Shown one piece after another: positions 31,276 through 40,994 of a DNA stretch of 64,000 bases. The position numbers and the translations under genes were made by a program. Below the pieces are notes generated by a model. The model did not search any database. It saw only the letters and a list, made by a program, of their open reading frames with translations, and was not told where the DNA came from. The stretch's first letter is position 1. Each line of letters begins with the position of its first letter. Where the stretch lies: positions 6,225,001 through 6,289,000 of the forward strand of contig OU015674.1 of assembly GCA_907165275.2 (NCBI GenBank), written 5' to 3'. The stretch is from Zygaena filipendulae (Eukaryota > Arthropoda > Insecta > Lepidoptera > Zygaenidae).

Positions 31276-31531
31276 TCTTAATATATATAAATCACGTGTC
31301 ACGTTGTTTGTCCGCGATGTACTCCGAAACTACTGAACGGATTTTGATAAAATTTTGTAACCATTTATAATATGGTCCAACTTTAAAGTTTTTATCCCGG
31401 AATTCCCGCGGGAACTGCTTATCATCGTAAACTACTGTCAGGGGTACAAAGAAGGACACAGAATTCTTTTTTCCCGGAATTACCGCGGGAACTGCGAAAT
31501 TACCACGGATGAAATGGCGGGGAACAGCTAA
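31276..31531 (+). mobile_element. Chimeric B/A Helitron, complete
   Basis: It starts TCTTAATATATATAAATCAC and runs through the family B core and a GC palindrome, then a family A block (CTGTCAGGGGTACAAAGAAG) and a second GC module. It ends CAGCTAA, which still fits CTRR. It has the same B-then-A order as its upstream neighbour five bases away. Confidence 0.75.
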
Positions 31532-31609
31532 AATAAATAAAATAAATGTATGTATATAATCTGAATCATGAAACGGCTGCTCCAATGATTTTCATGAAAT
31601 TTAGTAAGT

Positions 31610-31990
31610 AGAATAGAATAGAATAGAATACACTTTATTGTACACCAAAATAATTTTTCAGTGTGTTTACAGAAACTTATAACTAAGGGCATACAAAAGG
31701 CGGTCTTATCGCTTTACTAGCGATCTCTTCCAGACAACCTTTGGGTGGATAGGACAAATACAGAGAATTTATATATTGATTTGAATCATAAAATAATACA
31801 AAATAATAATACAAAATATACACATAGAACATAAATAAAAATACATAAAAAAGATATAATAAAAATACATAAAAAAGATATACAAAGATACGCGCATAGA
31901 TATAAAATAGTAAAAGTATGCAAGGGGTTTCGGGGGCGATTAATCGATCTAGGTAGGTTTCATTTTGCAAGTCAAAGATCATATTTACAA
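31610..31990 (-). mobile_element. LINE 3' UTR with (ATTCT)n tail
   Basis: On the minus strand a long AT-rich 3' UTR leads to GGTTGTCTGGAAGAGATCGC, then AAGACCGCCTTTTGTATGCC, GTACAATAAAGTGTATTCT and a short (ATTCT)n tail. This is the best preserved copy of the group also seen at 1082, 17470 and 48872. The 99-codon frame here is translated UTR. Confidence 0.65.
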
Positions 31991-32360
31991 ATACGTTTCA
32001 GTTAGACCGTTTCTCGTGCCGAACGTCTCAGAGATAGCTTAAAGGGGTAGTCAGTGCAACGACAATGATCAACATCAAAGCGAATCACAAAAAACGAACA
32101 GCGACACAGTAATGCTTTGTATCTGTCATCGGGATTAATGGCCGCGATCCATGGTTGTCGCGGTCTTGTTGGGTGCGATTTTACCGTTTCCGTTTTGACG
32201 TTTTGTTTCGATTCGAACGCGTTTGCGATCGAGTCGATCGATCGATCTGTCGCCGGGGGCAAATTGTCGGATGACTCCTTCTCTCTGTTTGTTTGAAGCT
32301 AAACTTGTTTAGGCTTGATAGAAAAAAAGTTACGCGTTACGCTCTGTATAAGTGGAAATA
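31991..32360. other. Unassigned sequence
   Basis: No repeat recognised. It contains a run of GATC-rich words (GATCGAGTCGATCGATCGAT, about 32228). The 86-codon minus frame at 32002-32262 is unassigned. Confidence 0.3.
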
Positions 32361-32658
32361 TAAGATGTGCCCCGCGGTTCTACCCGCGTTAATTTCACAG
32401 ATCCCGCGGGAATTTCGGGATAAAAAGTAGTCTAAGTTACTTCTTATAACATCAGCTATCTGCCAGTGAAAATCCTGTTAAAACAGATCCAGCCGTTTCA
32501 GAGATTAGCCGGAACAAACAGACAGATAGACAGACAGATCAACAGAGAAAAATATTTTTTTTTTTATGTTAGTACCGTATATGATTTCGTATGCATGTAA
32601 TGAAGCTTGTTAATTTGTAATTACAAACAGACATTTCAATTTTATTTATATGTCTAGA
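32361..32658 (-). mobile_element. Helitron, separate family with CAGACAGATAGACAGAC tract
   Basis: On the minus strand it starts TCTAGACATATAAATAAAAT, includes GTCTGTCTATCTGTCTG and CTGGATCTGTTTTAACAG, and ends in the shared 3' module (ACGCGGGTAGAACCGCGGGG). The final CTAG is mutated (CACATCTTA). A 17-bp sequence ACGCTCTGTATAAGT(G/A)G stands on both sides, at 32339 and 32703. Confidence 0.7.
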
Positions 32659-32737
32659 TTTACTAGCTATATAATATTTAACTATATATTTACTATTACG
32701 TCACGCTCTGTATAAGTAGGATTATATTATATATTCA

Positions 32738-32958
32738 CTAGGTGGCTGTCCCCCGCGGTAAATTCGGGGTGTCCGCGGGAATTCCGGGATAAACTATACG
32801 TATAAACCTTTCTCCTGAATAACTCTACTCTACCCATTGGTGGTGGTATCCCTCTATCCAACCGCATGAAAATCCGTTCATTAGTTCTTGACTTTATAGC
32901 GAGCAGACAGACTGAGAGATAGACGCGGCGCAGGACTTTGTTTTATAATGTAGTGTAT
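32738..32958 (-). mobile_element. Helitron, family F
   Basis: On the minus strand it begins near TACACTACATTATAAAACAA, carries GATTTTCATGCGGTTGG, and ends with the GC palindrome ATTCCCGCGGACACCC and a hairpin with one arm deleted, then CTAG at 32738-32741. Confidence 0.65.
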
Positions 32959-33340
32959 AAAAGTTTATAATCATAAAATTTTCACTTCTTGAGAGTGTGA
33001 ACTCTGATACACGCACCCGTTTTTATTATCTATATTATCTATATTTTAGTATTTGGGGACGCGAAGAATCTATGGTTTATACAGAAAAGTTTCACAAGTA
33101 ACTTGACTACTTTAGTAATGTAAAAAAAAAGTTTATTAATTTCCAAAGACATTTTATGAGTCAATAAAAAAATAAGTTTGTATTTGACGTCTCAAAAGTT
33201 TGTATTTGAATTTTTTTAAGATATCTACCTAAGTACCTACTGTAATGTCTAAAACTTATATTTTTAGAAATTGCACATTATTATACTTATTTCAAAGTTT
33301 TCATTATTTATTTAAATACTCACAAACAGACAGACGCTAC
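32959..33340. other. Unassigned sequence
   Basis: AT-rich, nothing recognised. Confidence 0.3.
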
Positions 33341-33391
33341 TTTTTAACCGACTTCCAAAAAGGAGGAGGTTCTATGTTCGATTGTATGTAT

Positions 33392-33392
<1 letters not shown>

Positions 33393-33423
<31 letters not shown>
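33393..33423 (+). repeat. Poly-T tract (31 T)
   Basis: Uninterrupted T run inside copy 1. The equivalent in copy 2 is 58 A on the plus strand (45345-45402). Confidence 0.9.
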
Positions 33424-33427
<4 letters not shown>

Positions 33428-33480
33428 ATGTTCACCGATTACTCGAAGACGGGTGGACCGATTTGAAAAATTCTTTTTTT

Positions 33481-34000
33481 GTTTGAAAGGGTATACTCCC
33501 AATTAGGTCCCATTGCCACCAAGTCGGGATCTGATGATGGGATCTTGGAGAAATCGAGGGAACTCTTCAAAAATTATAGGCACACCTATAGCGATTTAGG
33601 TATTTTTGATAGTAAATCGTTCATTTGCTTTCGGAAAGCAAAATTTGAAGAAGTGGAACTGATGATGAAGACCACAGGTGGTCATCGGAACAACTCAAAA
33701 ATAATACGTATTTCACGGGTTCCGATTGAAGCGATTTCGAAAATTGTTTTTTTGTTTGAAAGGGGATACTCCCAAATTGATTCCATTGTCACCAAGTCGA
33801 GATCTGATGATGGGATCTCGGAGTAATCGAGGGAACTCTTCAAAAATTATGAGAACACTTATAGCGATTTTTGTATTTCCTATAGTAAAACGTTTCTTTG
33901 CTTTCGGAAAGCAAAATTTGAAGAAGAGGAACTGATGATGAAGACCACAGATGGTCATCGGAACTACTCAATAATGGGTATTTCACGGGTTCCGAATCGT
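33481..34000 (+). repeat. Two tandem ~273-bp units
   Basis: Each unit starts GTTTGAAAGGG(G)ATACTCCC, includes GATCTGATGATGGGATCT and TTTCGGAAAGCAAAATTTGA, and ends CACGGGTTCCGA. The second unit starts at 33754. The same period (273) is found in copy 2. Confidence 0.9.
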
Positions 34001-34210
34001 TAACTTTAATATGGTTTCTAAACAATTTATGCCCGTCACAATGTTTATGGTGAAGTGGAACTGATGGTGATGTACTAGGAGAACTCCTCAACAATTAACG
34101 TCCCTGCGTCGGGAAAAGCAATACTTTGTAAAAGGTGATGAGTAGTTGACATTAGGCTATTGTAACTTAGAGAAATTACGAACTAAGTCACTTAAAAGCG
34201 AGAAATAAAC

Positions 34211-34633
34211 AAAATTTTAACAAAAAAATTAAAACCGACTTCCAAAAACACAAAACTAAAAAACTAAAAATAAAAAGCTAAAAATAACAAAATACCGATT
34301 TAATCCAAAAGGCAAAAACACACGTTATATTATTATTGGTTTGTGCTAGCACTGATCGGTATGAAGTCGGTGACAAGCCAAGTATGGAGGGGGAAGATGG
34401 GCTAAGTCGACTCCCGCCACCAGCTCTTCGTGAGCAGAACAACCCAAGTGGGCAGACACCAGCGGGCTTGTCACCGAATTCAAACCGATCAGTGCTAGCA
34501 CAAACCAATAATAATATAACGTGTGTTTTTGCCTTTTGGATTAAATCGGTATTTTGTTATTTTTAGCTTTTTATTTTTAGTTTTTTAGTTTTGTGTTTTT
34601 GGAAGTCGGTTTTAATTTTTTTGTTAAAATTTT
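34211..34633. repeat. Long foldback, ~150-bp arms (copy 1)
   Basis: The left arm (about 34211-34375) and right arm (about 34470-34633) are near-perfect inverted repeats around a GC-richer loop holding GTCGACTCCCGCCACC. Identical C-terminal strings are therefore translated from both strands (frames at 34278-34508 and 34336-34566), which are artefacts and not genes. Confidence 0.9.
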
Positions 34634-35160
34634 TTATAAAATAATGATCCATTTCACATACTCAACAATAATAGAGCTGTTAACTACAATAATACAACGG
34701 CATCTGTACCAAACATTACTCTATCCATTGACATCCGGTTGCGTGCGTTTTATTTCAGCTCAAGACAGCGAGTGTGAATACCAAAGCCCCTACTATGAGT
34801 TTGCGATACTTTATAAGAGTGTATTCATAAATGTCAAATATTGAATAATTAAACTGGTCTTTTATTATTCATTAACGATACTAGACGAGAATCTTTATAA
34901 ACACGTTTATTTTACAATAATTCCGTGTGATAATTTCAACTTATGACTTACCAAACGCACAGTCAAACACTAATTAAATCTGGAAACATAAAAAAGTTTC
35001 AACAAAGGTTCCCAGATAACCATGAACAAAGATTTTTGAGGTTACAGGTTATTCTATTGGCAATCTGTATTTGAGGTCTTTTCTTTTAGACATAGACATA
35101 ACTTTATTTGGCATCACTTTTTCAAATACAAAAATCACGTATTGCGGATTTATTATTTTT
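34634..35160. other. Unassigned sequence
   Basis: No repeat or gene recognised. A (plus) frame at 34593-34844 begins in the foldback. Confidence 0.3.
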
Positions 35161-35164
35161 ATTT

Positions 35165-35205
35165 AACCCCTAAGTGGAACAGGTGAAAACCGCGGGAGCG
35201 ACTAG
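35165..35205 (+). mobile_element. Helitron 3' end remnant
   Basis: GGTGAAAACCGCGGGAGCGA followed by CTAG before T. The rest is not recognisable. Confidence 0.4.
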
Positions 35206-35227
35206 TTCAAACATAAAATTATCCGTC

Positions 35228-35316
35228 TTTTTGGGACTTTTGGCATCTAGAGCGCTTGCGATTGTGTTACAGGCGCGCGCGTTATGGGCGAGAAATTTTT
35301 GTTGGTCATAGACCGT
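35228..35316 (-). mobile_element. GGCCCTTATTCAC MITE fragment
   Basis: On the minus strand CTATGACCAACAAAAATTTC, then CCATAACGCGCGCG and GCGCTCTAGATGCCAAAA. The outermost end is replaced. Confidence 0.55.
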
Positions 35317-35798
35317 ACGAAATGATTTAGGAAACCATACAGCTACGGTTATACACTAACTAAAACAAAACAAATAAACTATACATTCACAGACAAATAA
35401 TAATATCTTTACAGAGTAATTAATACCTAATGATAAAATGAAATTACTAATTTTTAATTTGGGTCAAACCACTGCTATGATAAAAACAGTTTCCGAAAAA
35501 AAAAACAATCACCGTACTCGTGGTACGGGCACTGAGTCGTTAATGATCGTTCGTTGCAGACTCGCGTTGCGGCTGAAACATTAATTATGCTACTAAATAC
35601 AGACAAACGGACCGAGTTCACTGTTTACTTATTCTATCTACTCGTTGTCTAACAAGAGAATTGTTTAGTTACTACGCACTTTAGGGTAGGCGGATAAGAT
35701 TGGTAATTTATTTTGTTCATTAGTCGACTAATGATATATTTTAGAAGACAAAAAAAAAACGCAACAGCACGAAAAAGTTTGATGTCAAAACATTTTAA
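35317..35798. other. Unassigned sequence
   Basis: Nothing recognised. Confidence 0.3.
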
Positions 35799-36101
35799 TC
35801 TATACTATAATAAAAGAGAAGAATCCGCGATTCTGTACATTGAATATTTTTACCTAAAATTGAGAGGGGTGATAAAAGAAGAGTAGCCAAGCCCAAAAAA
35901 AAGTTTTTAAAATTCTTTCTGCCTGTCTGTCTATTTGCGGTAATCTCCGCATCTACTGAACTGATTGTCATGCGGTTTTCACATGTAGATTAAGCTTAGC
36001 TTGGAGCTACATATAGGCTTTGTTTCATTGAAATCGGATGTCGGGAAAAAAGTTGTTGTGTAAAAACCTTTCATGCGGGGGAAACCGCGGGGCACAGCTA
36101 G
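35799..36101 (+). mobile_element. Helitron, family D, short form, complete
   Basis: It runs from TCTATACTATAATAAAAGAG after A to CAGCTAG before T. 303 bp, colinear with the ends of the 804-bp copy at 2606 but lacking its middle. Only one (T)TGAGAG stands where the long form has two TTAAGAG. Confidence 0.85.
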
Positions 36102-36109
36102 TATTATAT

Positions 36110-36278
36110 AGAGCTAAAGATTGTGAGTTTGACGTTGTAGGGGGTAATCTTTGGATCTACTAAACTGATTGAAAATTCTTTCACTTATAGAAAGCTACGG
36201 TAGTCTCGATTGACATAAGATACTTTTTTTTCCGGAATCCCCACGGGAAATCAAAAATTACCGCAGGGGAACATCTAG
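36110..36278 (+). mobile_element. Decayed Helitron, related to family D
   Basis: GGTAATCTTTGGATCTACTA, ATCCCCACGGGAAATC and ACCGCAGGGGAACAT precede CTAG at 36275-36278. It follows the complete copy by a few bases. Confidence 0.5.
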
Positions 36279-36849
36279 TACTCAATATGTTCGTGAATTT
36301 TTTTGGTGGCGTGTTAAAAAAACAGCTCTGATGGGTGTTTTTAAGCACTTTTTTAAGCGAAATTTAACCATTCATGTCAAGTAACGCATAATCTAATAAT
36401 ATGAAGATGGATAAATAATATTAGATTACGGTAAATCAAACTCGTTAACACGTCAATATATATGGTAGTTATTGACATTTTATCTGTCTTTGTATATTAA
36501 GAATAGCATTTAAAGTAGGATTCTATCTGTAAAAAAAAAATCTTCTAAGATGCTCATTAATTAAAAACGATCAGATTTGGCGGTTTTGGTATTCACTTTT
36601 TCTGTCAAGTTGAAATGCTACAGAGAGATTATAAAAAAACTGTATTTCTGACTATCAATTTCACTTTTATCTCAGGGAGATAAATATATATACTTTTGAA
36701 CTTGATTACTTCGAAACTGAACAGACCTCTAGCAGCCATATGTATTGTGAAACAAGAAACAGCACTTCACTTAGATCACTGTCATTCATTCGGTTTCCTA
36801 GACGATCGTTTGTTTCAATATAATACAGTAGTTGACGTGGACTAAGCTA
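36279..36849. other. Unassigned sequence
   Basis: Nothing recognised. Confidence 0.3.
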
Positions 36850-37068
36850 GGCCCTTATTCACTATGACCAACAACATGTCTTGCCCATAACGCGCGGCCA
36901 AAAAATCGCATTTCCAAACGTTTTATATGACAAAATATTAGAAATTATTATTGTGTATGCCCTAAGAAACGTTATAAATGTATTTTTTTGAAGTGAAACT
37001 TCCTTGATTACGAGGGAAAGAGAATTTTTGTGGCGTGTTATCTTAACGCGCCATAGTGAATAAGGGCC
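36850..37068 (+). mobile_element. GGCCCTTATTCAC MITE, intact copy
   Basis: The TIRs GGCCCTTATTCACTATGACC and (GCGCGCC)ATAGTGAATAAGGGCC are perfect over about 17 bp. Internal CCATAACGCGCGGCC and GTGGCGTGTTATC motifs are also partly inverted. 219 bp. The flanks (CTA/AAC) give no clear target duplication. The TIR is reminiscent of PIF/Harbinger elements but is unassigned. Confidence 0.8.
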
Positions 37069-37701
37069 AACACAAATTAATGAAAGTGTTTTTGTGCACG
37101 TCACTCAACCCAACAATTTGAATCAAACAAACACAACAAATCCAAAACTTCACCCCGTGTTTACGTCTCAGGAAACGCACGTTATTTAACCCTTCAGAAC
37201 CACATCCAAATCTCAAATCGCACTTTCGACCCGCTCGGCGCCCGTAATCATCCCCGGCGGGATGTGGAGAGTGCTCCAAAAGTCTCAAGGACTGACGCTT
37301 ATAGGCATATTGTGACAAGCGTAACACGTGTAACCGTGTACTTGGATAGTGTTGGCGAGCGATAAGGAAAACTTGTCCGGAACTTTCCGCAACCGTTGAA
37401 AGGTAAAGGATATTTAATACATTTAAGCGTGCGGAACACACGCGAAAGTTTACCGCGTAGGTATAACGAGTTTCATGACTTTCTGGAAATTGATCGACGT
37501 AACAAAAACCTATCGAAAGTTAGCGGCGAAAAAATAGATGGATCGCTGATCAAATTGAGAAACAATCGACGTGATTGGTGTTACCGGATGGAAATTATCC
37601 GTTGTTCTAGGTTGAGCTAGGAACCGATTCTTGAGGAGGAATTCTCATCTTACAAAGTTGCTTGTTCTTATAACTTTATTGCTTAAATTAAAAGAGCAGA
37701 A
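37069..37701. other. Single-copy sequence with overlapping frames
   Basis: The minus frame 37043-37441 (132 codons, starting partly inside the MITE) and the plus frame 37396-37620 (74 codons) show no known domain. The moderate GC of 37150-37400 is above its surroundings. No splice or promoter support. Confidence 0.3.
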
Positions 37702-37892
37702 TCCCACTAATATTATAAATATGAAAGTGTAGATGTTTGGATGTTTGTTACTCAAGCACGAAAAAACGGCTGAATGGATTTGGATGAAATTTGGCATGCA
37801 CGTTGTCAGGGGTACAGAGAAAGACATAGGGTACTTTTTATCCTGTAATTCCCGCGGGAACTCCGAAATTACCGCGGGTAAAACCTCGGTAT
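37702..37892 (+). mobile_element. Helitron, family A, 3' end lost
   Basis: It starts TCCCACTAATATTATAAATA after A and keeps ATTCCCGCGGGAACTCC and ACCGCGGGTAAAACCTCGG. The final CAGCTAG is replaced by GTATAATATAAG. Confidence 0.75.
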
Positions 37893-38522
37893 AATATAAG
37901 CCGTAAGTCAATTTCTATCTGAGGTTCATAAGAGGTGCTATGTTACCGATTCCATCGCCTCGATGCAATCTCGGTATCAAAGCGCTTACTAAATAAGGTT
38001 AAGGTGGCGTGATACAGACGACTGACTCGAAGACTTTAAAGGTACTCGGAATAGCTGACCTTCTTCGACCACATGGTTACTTTTAAACGTTATTTATATG
38101 AGAAGAATCTTTAAAAAACAAAACATCAAGAAATAAAAGTCATAAAGTTATATTATCTTTGTAATTTTTTTTTGGGTTACGATGCCGTAAATGTGAAAAA
38201 TTACGGCCACCGAACTCCTCGTTTACCACCAAACACACGGTATTGCTAATTTTATTTTATTTATTCAGAAGTTTTAAAGTACTTTAAAGTACATTTAAAG
38301 TGAGTACTTTTAAGCTTCCTAAAAGATTTTTCCCAAAACAACCGCAAGTTCCTTAGCGTGTTTCACTAACCGTTGAGCACATCACTAGACGCAATGCGGT
38401 CGAATTCCTACATACCCGACTTTAGCACTTGTACGGTTATTGCTTTGGGGGTGACAAATAACCCGCGCAGTCTCAGCAACCGCTCGAGTGGTAGGGGGTT
38501 CGAACCGCTCCCAACACAATGT
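37893..38522. other. Unassigned sequence
   Basis: No gene recognised. GGTTCGAACC near 38499 is palindromic and resembles a box B, but no tRNA-like context was found. Confidence 0.3.
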
Positions 38523-38553
38523 CTACGAATCTCAACGCAATTGAGATTCGTAG
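38523..38553. repeat. Perfect 13-bp stem-loop
   Basis: CTACGAATCTCAA, loop CGCAA, TTGAGATTCGTAG. Perfect arms within otherwise unremarkable sequence. Confidence 0.9.
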
Positions 38554-38700
38554 GAAACATCTGTTCATCTTTTTTTGATGAAGTTTATCTAAATCTACAG
38601 TATATGTATACTAGTCGATACTCTACGATTTCAATAGCGTCAATTTCGGAGATAACAAGGAACACTGTTTATACCTTTTTTGTCCTGGCACAATAAGTAC

Positions 38701-39032
38701 AATTGGCTACTTGACAAAAAATTTTTTTTTAGTCCGTCGTGTAGATTAGTAAAAAATATTGGACACGTATTTTTTCTTTTTTTACGTACTCAAAAAATAA
38801 CAGAGATACATTGAGTTGAAATTTCGCGTGACGTCACAATTCGGTGCGGTTTGTATGGCGCTTATAATGAATATTGACGTCACGAGCCCCCCACCCTAAA
38901 CTTTAATGCGCTTTATCTATGCATATTTCCATTATTTTAAAAAAGCAAAAAATACGTGTCTTTTATTTTTTTATTATCTAACTGACGGACTAAATAGAAT
39001 TTTGATTTTTTTACCCAGGAAACTAGCCTATT
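38701..39032 (-). mobile_element. CRE-type MITE, copy 4
   Basis: On the minus strand it starts AATAGGCTAGTTTCCTGGG and has TGACGTCA twice in the centre. It is the closest relative of copy 1 (1993). The far end is altered (AATTGGCTACTTGAC). Confidence 0.8.
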
Positions 39033-39041
39033 GTAAGTAAA

Positions 39042-39279
39042 CTAGCTGTTCCGCGCGGTTTCACTCACGATAATTTCGAAGTTCCCGCGGAATCGTTCCA
39101 TACAAACATTGCAACCCCTTTTCATCCCCTTAGGGGTGGAATTTTCAAAAATCCTTTCTTATCGGATGCCTACGTCATACAAAGAACACACCCTCCAAGT
39201 TTTAGGTTTGTACGATCAGCGGTTTAGGCTGTGCGTTGATCCATCAGTCATTCAAGACAAGGCATTTTATATGTATAGA
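39042..39279 (-). mobile_element. Helitron, family E, complete
   Basis: On the minus strand it runs from TCTATACATATAAAATGCC to CAGCTAG, with CGCTGATCGTACAAACC and CTTGGAGGGTGTGTTC in the core and a hairpin (TGAGTGAAACCGCGCGG). 238 bp. It stands 9 bp from the CRE-type MITE. Confidence 0.8.
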
Positions 39280-39921
39280 TGTATTGATTAATGTTACCTA
39301 CCAAAAAAAAAAATACCACAAATATTTTAATATTTTCTATTTGTAAGAATAACTTCATGACCTCGGAGCTCTGGAACTTACCTGTAAAAAAAGAAATATC
39401 CCAATTAAAAATTAATTATTAAATATAATATTGGATATCGAATTTTTATTATCGTGCATACTATTTTATAAAATTAGAGGAATATTTGTGTAGAAAAGTT
39501 ACCTAAAAGTTAATTTCAAAAAAGCTTTCTCTCAGCAAAAATTCAGCGAAATCCGAACCAGAAATAAAACGAATTCAGTTTCCTACCATTCAAAATATCT
39601 CGTCCGAGTTGTCCGGATTCGAATTTCCACTGAAATTTTTACTGCCCTATTATTACATCGGTTAGAATACGTCAATATCAATCTATTGGACATCAACCGA
39701 CGTCATCGGACGTTGTGATCTTCTAAATCTTATCCCTAATTCGTCAAAAGTTATAGTCAAGCGACCTCACTGTTTTTGTTTATTTTGGTATACATTTGCA
39801 ATAGTTTCAAAATTAAGACCCTTACAAGGGTGAATTTTTGTTAACAATAAGGAACTTCGTTCCAAAAATCATAGCCTGTAAAACATTATATAAAACAGGG
39901 TGTATACGAATTTTTGATGAT
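39280..39921. other. Unassigned sequence
   Basis: Nothing recognised. Confidence 0.3.
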
Positions 39922-40262
39922 AATAGGGATGTTGACAACATTTGAAAATTAAAATTTTAATTAGTCCGTCTTTTAGAAAATTAAAAATCATTAGACACGT
40001 ATTTTTTTATTTTTCAAATAAATGAAAATACAATGAAAATAATGAGATAAAGCGCATTAAAGTTTAGGGTGGGGGCTCGTGACGTCACTTACCGCTACAA
40101 GCCGCCATACAAACTGCACTAGTTAGTGACGTCACGCGAAATTTCAACTTAATGTATCTCTGTTATTTTTTGATTACGTAAAAAAAGAAAAAATACGTGT
40201 CCAATATTTTTTATTAATCTACAAGACGGACTAAGAAAAAAAAATGAGTCAAATAGCCTATT
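39922..40262 (+). mobile_element. CRE-type MITE, copy 5
   Basis: Starts AATAGGGATGTTGACAAC, ends AATAGCCTATT, with two TGACGTCA sites. It has a small internal duplication (ATGAAAATACAATGAAAATA, about 40022), absent from copy 3. Confidence 0.8.
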
Positions 40263-40689
40263 CTGCAGCATTTAAACTTCGTCAAAAAGTTTAAGGAGAT
40301 GTGTCAAAAACAAGTAACTTTTGGCGGTTTTACTTTTTTTTATATTTTGTTTGAATCTGAAGTATTTTATCATCAAAAATACTATTTGCTCTATTTCACA
40401 TATTCTATTATATCCATCTATTTTAAAATAATATAAAAGATTTTTAGCGGCGGCGCTAGTTTCATCGCTGTCTATCGTCAACAGCGGTCAACAAAAACTT
40501 TTCAAAGTATACCATGAGGGTCCTAAATGAGGACGCGCCTCAAGATCCAATGCAAACTCAGTTTGTTTTCGTAAAAAAAGCCGTCGCATATTCTTCGCTA
40601 ACATACCTACCTACTGTTTACACAACTTTTTTCAAAAGCGCCGTCCTCTGTGCAAATAAAACCAAATCCGATTGTGACGCCAGCCTAAT
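40263..40689. other. Unassigned sequence
   Basis: No repeat. The frames at 40272-40481 (minus) and 40514-40696 (plus) have no family features. Confidence 0.3.
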
Positions 40690-40910
40690 CCCCTAACGGC
40701 CAGTTAACCCTCGTTTGCCGGTTTTTATGCCACCTGATGGCTGAATAAACATGTTAATCGTTGCTTTAACGCCACCTTCGCCGGTAAAACAACTGTCTTA
40801 GCGTTAACCCTGCAACGTTATCGTCCATTTAATTTCCCTGTATTAACATTTTTTTCTGGGTTACCGTTAACCGTGACGATAAACATGATACGAGTAATTA
40901 CGGGTCAAGA
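40690..40910. promoter_or_regulatory. Candidate regulatory patch with repeated GTTAACC and ATAAACATG
   Basis: Within 220 bp there are three TTAACC-containing words (AGTTAACCCTCG, GCGTTAACCCTG, CCGTTAACCGTG) and two forkhead-like ATAAACATG words (AATAAACATG and GATAAACATG). The stretch is non-repetitive and CpG-rich for the region. Motif clustering only, no functional evidence. Confidence 0.25.
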
Positions 40911-40994
40911 TGTAGGTACCTATTTATTTGGAGTTTAGAACGTCGCTAAAACGAAACGAGTTTTATCGTTTAATACATACTGCAAGTCGTCCTA

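Larger units (their letters stand above)
33341..34622 (+). mobile_element. AACCGACTTCC element with terminal foldback, copy 1
   Basis: A 1.28-kb non-coding element bounded by TTTTTAACCGACTTCC at the left and GGAAGTCGGTTTTAATT at the right. In order: a GGAGGAGG start, a poly-T tract (33393-33423), two 273-bp tandem units (from 33481 and 33754), a single-copy spacer, and a foldback (34211-34633). A reverse-complement copy is at 44154-45455. No transposase. The 115-codon frame at 33479-33826 only reads through the tandem unit. Confidence 0.8.

Noticed and set aside
31683..31982. 99-codon hydrophobic frame (membrane-protein-like)
   Set aside because: Translation of an AT-rich LINE 3' UTR.
34278..34566. 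Two 76-codon frames on opposite strands with the same C-terminus
   Set aside because: Direct consequence of the long inverted repeat, not two genes.
38490..38515. tRNA or SINE around GGTTCGAACC
   Set aside because: The word is a simple palindrome; no box A or stems at the right distance.
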